A stretch of DNA of 64,000 bases, from contig NZ_AP012541.1 in assembly GCF_000829035.1 (NCBI RefSeq), positions 2,232,001-2,296,000 of the forward strand. Direction: 5' to 3'. Positions 60,708-64,000 of the stretch are shown here, one piece after another. The position numbers and the translations under genes were made by a program. The stretch's first letter is position 1; every line of letters begins with the position of its first letter. The notes under the pieces were generated by a model, which searched no databases, had not been told where the DNA came from, and worked only from the letters and a program-made list of their open reading frames with translations. The stretch comes from Lacticaseibacillus paracasei subsp. paracasei. Its GTDB lineage: Bacteria; Bacillota; Bacilli; Lactobacillales; Lactobacillaceae.

Positions 60708-61361
60708 TTATGCTTCTGGTTCTTTTAGAGTCGGCCCGTAATGCTCCAAGAAATAAATGAGCGTCTGTAATTCTGTTGCTAGGTCAACGTTTTGCACGCG
60801 AACATAACTTGGTACAGAGATGCGAATCGGGGTGAAGTTCATGATGCCCTTGATCCCTGCTTTAACCAAATCATCCGTAATGTGTTGCGCAGCATCAATC
60901 GGCACCGTCAAAATCACAATTTCGATTTGCTGATCCTTGATCTGTTTGATCATTTCATCCATGGGATAGATTGGGACACCGCTTTGGATGGTACCAGCTA
61001 ATTCGGGATTAATATCAAAGCCAGCACTAATCCGAATGTTGTTTGCCTGCCGAAAGTTGTAATTCAACAGCGCGTGACCAAGATTGCCAACACCGACTAA
61101 CCCGACATTGGTTAACCGATCCTGATTCAGAATCTTTTTAAAGAAATTAAGTAGATCGACGACATCATAGCCGTAACCGCGTTTACCCAATGCACCAAAG
61201 TATGAAAAATCACGCCGAATAGTTGCCGAATCAACCTTCACTGCGTCCGACAATTCAGTCGAACTGATCTTGGTTGTTCCGGAATTGGCTAGAAAATTCA
61301 GATAACGGTAGTACACGGGCAGGCGTTTTGCCGTTGCTTTGGGGATGATTGTTTCCGCCAT
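60708..61361 (-). CDS. rex: Redox-sensing repressor Rex
   Basis: 217 residues from the ATG at 61361 with AGGAGG eight bases upstream. The winged-helix N-terminus ([27 protein letters not shown]) and NADH-binding Rossmann domain ([25 protein letters not shown]) are complete. It senses the NADH/NAD+ ratio and represses fermentation and respiratory genes such as cyd operons in other Firmicutes when NAD+ is high. Direct targets in this window are uncertain; one imperfect site lies upstream of the flavolipoprotein gene. Confidence 0.97.
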   Translation of the reverse strand: MAETIIPKATAKRLPVYYRYLNFLANSGTTKISSTELSDAVKVDSATIRRDFSYFGALGKRGYGYDVVDLLNFFKKILNQDRLTNVGLVGVGNLGHALLNYNFRQANNIRISAGFDINPELAGTIQSGVPIYPMDEMIKQIKDQQIEIVILTVPIDAAQHITDDLVKAGIKGIMNFTPIRISVPSYVRVQNVDLATELQTLIYFLEHYGPTLKEPEA

Positions 61362-61578
61362 ATAAGCAAGCCTCCTGTAGAAGTATTCCCACGCAGAACA
61401 TGTGAGCTGTCCAACATAGTATCTCTTGCTTATATTAGCTGGTTTATAGTGTGAAGGCAAGCGGATACATCTTCACAAGCAAATTTTTTATTATCCAGGG
61501 ACCATCGGGGAACGCGCGCCGATGAACGAAACTATGGTATATTAGGTTCTAACGATTATTGTGAAAGAAGGTATCCCT

Positions 61579-63531
61579 GTGATCATTTTGCAGGCGCAAC
61601 AAGTTGGCCGCAGTTTTAACGGCAATGAATTATTTGCTAACGTCAACTTAGAAATTCAAAACGGCGCGCGCATTGGCTTAGTCGGGCCCAACGGCATTGG
61701 CAAGACGACCCTGCTGGAGATCCTGACTGGTATTGCCCCACCCGATGCTGGTCAGGTCACAACCATGAAGAACCTGTCAATTGGTTATTTAGCACAGAAT
61801 TCAGGACTTGATTCTGACAAAACGATTTTTAAAGAAATGCTGACGGTCTTTGCACCATTACAAGCGATGGCTCGGCAAATACATGACTTAGAAGTTAAAC
61901 TCGGTGATCCGCAACTCATCGCCGACAAAGAAGCTTTTGCGGCAACGATGAAACAATACGATCAATTGCAACATGACTTTAACGAACAAAATGGTTATGG
62001 CTATGAAGCCGAAATTCGTTCCGTTTTACATGGTTTTCAGTTCGGCGAAACGACTTATGACAAGCCGGTTGGCACTTTATCTGGCGGTGAGCGGTCTCGA
62101 TTGGCGCTGGCGAAGCTGCTACTCGAAAAACACGACTTGATCATCCTTGACGAACCCACCAACCATCTTGACATTGAAACCTTGAGTTGGCTTGAAGGGT
62201 ACTTAAAAACCTATCCGGGCGCTATTTTAACTGTCAGTCATGACCAATATTTCCTCGATCACGTGGTCACTGAGATCTATGAATTAGATCATCACCACGC
62301 GACACATTACAAAACTAACTATAGCGGCTATCTCAAGCAAAAAGCTGATCGTCAAGCTCAAGCTTGGAAGGCTTACAATAAGCAGCAGGAAGAAATTGCC
62401 AAGCTGCAGGATTTTGTCGACAAGAATATTGTCCGCGCTAGCACCACCAAACAGGCTCAAGCTCGACGTAAACAATTAGAAAAAATGGATGTGCTTGAAA
62501 AACCTGCTGGCGATAATAAGACGGTGCATTTTAACTTTACCCCAACGCGACCAAGCGGTAATGAAGTTTTAAAAGTCGAGCAGGCGACAGTTGGTTATGA
62601 GCCGGACAAACCCATGGCTGGCCCGATTGACTTTCAAGTGAATAAGTTTGACCGAATTGCGATCATCGGACCAAATGGTGTCGGTAAATCTACTTTACTG
62701 AAAAGTGTTTTGGGAAAAATTCCTTTTCTTAAAGGAGATGCCAAGTTTGGCGCCAATGTCGACGTAGGCTATTACGATCAGGAAATTCAACAGCTTAACC
62801 CTAAAAACACTGTCATTGACGAAATCTGGGACGATCACCCGATGATGCCTGAGAAGGATGTCCGGTCCGTGCTCGCGGCCTTCCTTTTTTTGGCGGACGA
62901 CATTCAAAAACCGGTCAGTGCCTTATCTGGCGGCCAAAAAGCGCGGCTGGAACTCACTAAATTAGCGTTGAAACACGATAATTTCTTAGTGCTTGATGAA
63001 CCGACCAACCATTTGGACATCAACAGCAAAGAAGTCCTAGAACAGGCCTTAAAAGACTTCAGCGGGACTGTCTTATTTGTTTCGCATGACCGGTACTTCA
63101 TCAACGAGTTGGCAACAAATGTGGTCGCTATTGCCCCGACCGGCAGCACTACTTATCTGGGCAACTGGGATTACTATCAAGAAAAACTCACCGAAACTCA
63201 GGCAGAAGCAGCCGCCGCAGCCGCTGCTCAGCCAACGGCAAAAACTGAAACTGCTGGTGCGACCTCTTACCAGCAGTCCAAAGAAGACGCCCGCGCTGAA
63301 CGCAAACTTCAGCGGGAAGTGGATGATTTAGAGCAGCAACTTCAAGATCTTAGCCAACAAGAGGCCAAAATTCAAAAAGCGATGACTGCACCAGACGTCC
63401 TCAGTGATTATGTCAAAATGCAAACACTGCAGACAGAACTCGAAACAGTTCAAAAACAAACAGCTAAAGTTGAAGACGCTTGGGAAGAAAAGGGCATTCA
63501 ACTGGAAGATATGCATGCTGATAACAATTAA
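61579..63531 (+). CDS. ABC-F family ATPase (YdiF-like)
   Basis: 650 residues from the GTG at 61579, seven bases after AGAAGG. Two ATPase domains without membrane segments: Walker A GPNGIGKTT and GPNGVGKST, signatures TLSGGERSRLALAKLL and ALSGGQKARLELTKLA, Walker B LIILDEPTNHLD and FLVLDEPTNHLD. The P-site tRNA interaction linker lies between them (about 240-320, basic) and a C-terminal coiled coil at about 560-645. ABC-F proteins act on ribosomes in translation, some giving antibiotic resistance. The length and coiled-coil tail fit the YdiF/Uup housekeeping class. Confidence 0.93.
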   Translation: MIILQAQQVGRSFNGNELFANVNLEIQNGARIGLVGPNGIGKTTLLEILTGIAPPDAGQVTTMKNLSIGYLAQNSGLDSDKTIFKEMLTVFAPLQAMARQIHDLEVKLGDPQLIADKEAFAATMKQYDQLQHDFNEQNGYGYEAEIRSVLHGFQFGETTYDKPVGTLSGGERSRLALAKLLLEKHDLIILDEPTNHLDIETLSWLEGYLKTYPGAILTVSHDQYFLDHVVTEIYELDHHHATHYKTNYSGYLKQKADRQAQAWKAYNKQQEEIAKLQDFVDKNIVRASTTKQAQARRKQLEKMDVLEKPAGDNKTVHFNFTPTRPSGNEVLKVEQATVGYEPDKPMAGPIDFQVNKFDRIAIIGPNGVGKSTLLKSVLGKIPFLKGDAKFGANVDVGYYDQEIQQLNPKNTVIDEIWDDHPMMPEKDVRSVLAAFLFLADDIQKPVSALSGGQKARLELTKLALKHDNFLVLDEPTNHLDINSKEVLEQALKDFSGTVLFVSHDRYFINELATNVVAIAPTGSTTYLGNWDYYQEKLTETQAEAAAAAAAQPTAKTETAGATSYQQSKEDARAERKLQREVDDLEQQLQDLSQQEAKIQKAMTAPDVLSDYVKMQTLQTELETVQKQTAKVEDAWEEKGIQLEDMHADNN

Positions 63532-63581
63532 AACTGCTGTTCTTTAAATTCAAAATAGGCACGGCCAAAGATGGTCCTTGG

Positions 63582-63687
63582 TCGTGCCAAACTCCGCAAT
63601 CTCCGGCCAGATGGGGTGGCGACGCATAGCTAGTGCTGTGACGGCGCTTCGAGCCCATCTGGCCTACGATTGCTCCGCCTTGGCACT
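63582..63687 (+). repeat. Repeat family 2, short copy
   Basis: 106-bp imperfect inverted repeat, tcgtgccaaactccgcaatc...ggccagatgggg with cccatctggcc...gattgc...ttggcac. Same ends as the copy at 45665 but without the 74-bp central segment. Located directly after the ABC-F gene. Confidence 0.8.
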
Positions 63688-63724
63688 GGTATCTTTGAGC
63701 CTTAAAAAATATCTCCGAGAAAAT

Positions 63725-63769
63725 AATAGGCGAATGATTTTCCTTTTACGGAAAAATCATTCGCCTATT
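63725..63769 (-). terminator. Hairpin after the PTS EIIB gene
   Basis: AATAGGCGAATGATTTT / AAAATCATTCGCCTATT stem with CC-N-GG extension, followed on the minus strand by ATTATTTTC. Convergent position; T run weak. Confidence 0.75.
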
Positions 63770-63807
63770 GTTAACTGTCAATGATGTTCCAACACCATTT
63801 TTGTTGT

Positions 63808-64000
63808 CTACTTACTCGAAGCCTTCTCATCAATCAACGCCAAGGCTTGCCGCAAAACCTTTTCACCGTCCATCATCCCATAGGCTCGCATGTCGATAAC
63901 GGCCATAGGAATATTAGTACCAGCAACTTTAGCGGCAAACTGACTTTCCATAAAGCGTACTTGCGGGCCGAGCATCAGGACAGATACGGGTTCAGATGCA
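63808..64000 (-). CDS. PTS lactose/cellobiose-type EIIB (N-terminus cut by window edge)
   Basis: The last 63 codons of a minus-strand gene, stop TAG at 63808-63810. The visible part (VSVLMLGPQVRFMESQF, IPMAVIDMRAYGMMDGEKVL) is the C-terminal half of a cellobiose/chitobiose-type IIB protein. LLGPQVR-like and VIDMRDYGMMNG-like motifs are typical. The phosphorylated Cys lies outside the window. It would pass phosphate from IIA to the incoming disaccharide. Confidence 0.85.
   Translation of the reverse strand, partial: ASEPVSVLMLGPQVRFMESQFAAKVAGTNIPMAVIDMRAYGMMDGEKVLRQALALIDEKASSK

Overview
The window looks like chromosome of a low-to-mid GC Firmicute of the Lacticaseibacillus group (L. casei / paracasei / rhamnosus). 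The pointers are a CIRCE-controlled groESL, Rex, a heme-requiring-type cytochrome bd operon (cydABDC), a LicT-controlled beta-glucoside PTS operon, Lactobacillales-type small proteins (DUF1827-like, DUF4811-like, YxeA, DUF4870), strong AGGAGG Shine-Dalgarno sites with frequent TTG/GTG starts, and dispersed GC-rich palindromic repeats. The species call is inference. No rRNA, prophage, CRISPR array or plasmid function was seen. There is one tRNA (Asn) and one complete IS30-family element.

Layout. 1-3.2 kb: edge-truncated FAD/NAD(P) disulfide oxidoreductase, then a TetR-type repressor with a DHA2 multidrug exporter. 3.2-8.1 kb: licT - antiterminator target/terminator - bglP - 6-phospho-beta-glucosidase. 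8.2-15.8 kb: a redox/export neighbourhood with a CydDC-like ABC pair, a NusG-II-domain membrane protein, a lipoprotein with two covalent-FMN motifs (PplA-like) behind a cre box, and an unidentified two-gene operon (membrane-anchored probable beta-propeller plus polytopic membrane protein). 15.9-16.7 kb: YxeA and DUF4870 proteins. 16.8-22.7 kb: cydABDC. 22.9-28.7 kb: nucleoside salvage (pdp, add) around a triple palindromic repeat, small unknown genes, a DMT exporter and a tag-type DNA glycosylase. 28.9-29.9 kb: IS30 element sitting inside a palindromic repeat. 30-34.6 kb: UspA, an XRE regulator, a tyrosine phosphatase, queG, a small unknown gene, bioY. 34.8-37.7 kb: MerR regulator with flavodoxin, Zn-alcohol dehydrogenase and NAD(P)-binding protein. 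38-45.5 kb: tRNA-Asn, methyltransferase-like protein, secreted SH3/3D protein, glutamine amidotransferase plus PARG-like protein, CNNM/CBS membrane protein, second DHA2 exporter with a DUF4811-like protein. 46-54 kb: mutS-mutL-maf, KimA-type K+ importer, DUF1827-like gene and a second triple repeat. 54.3-56.4 kb: groESL. 56.4-64 kb: CPBP-like protein, LCP cell-wall ligase, GntR-ABC operon, rex, ABC-F protein, truncated cellobiose-type PTS EIIB.

How it works together. Two themes stand out. The first is redox and envelope electron flow: cytochrome bd with its CydDC assembly exporter, a second CydDC-like exporter, a flavinylated lipoprotein, a NusG-II protein, flavodoxin/ADH and the NADH sensor Rex. 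The second is a family of about 120-bp palindromic repeats found only between genes, at least twelve copies in either orientation. Two independent arrays have an A-B-A order, and stem sequences differ between copies while pairing is kept. Most protein functions are confident from motifs. The unidentified membrane operon at 13.8-15.7 kb and the repeat families are the least explained content.
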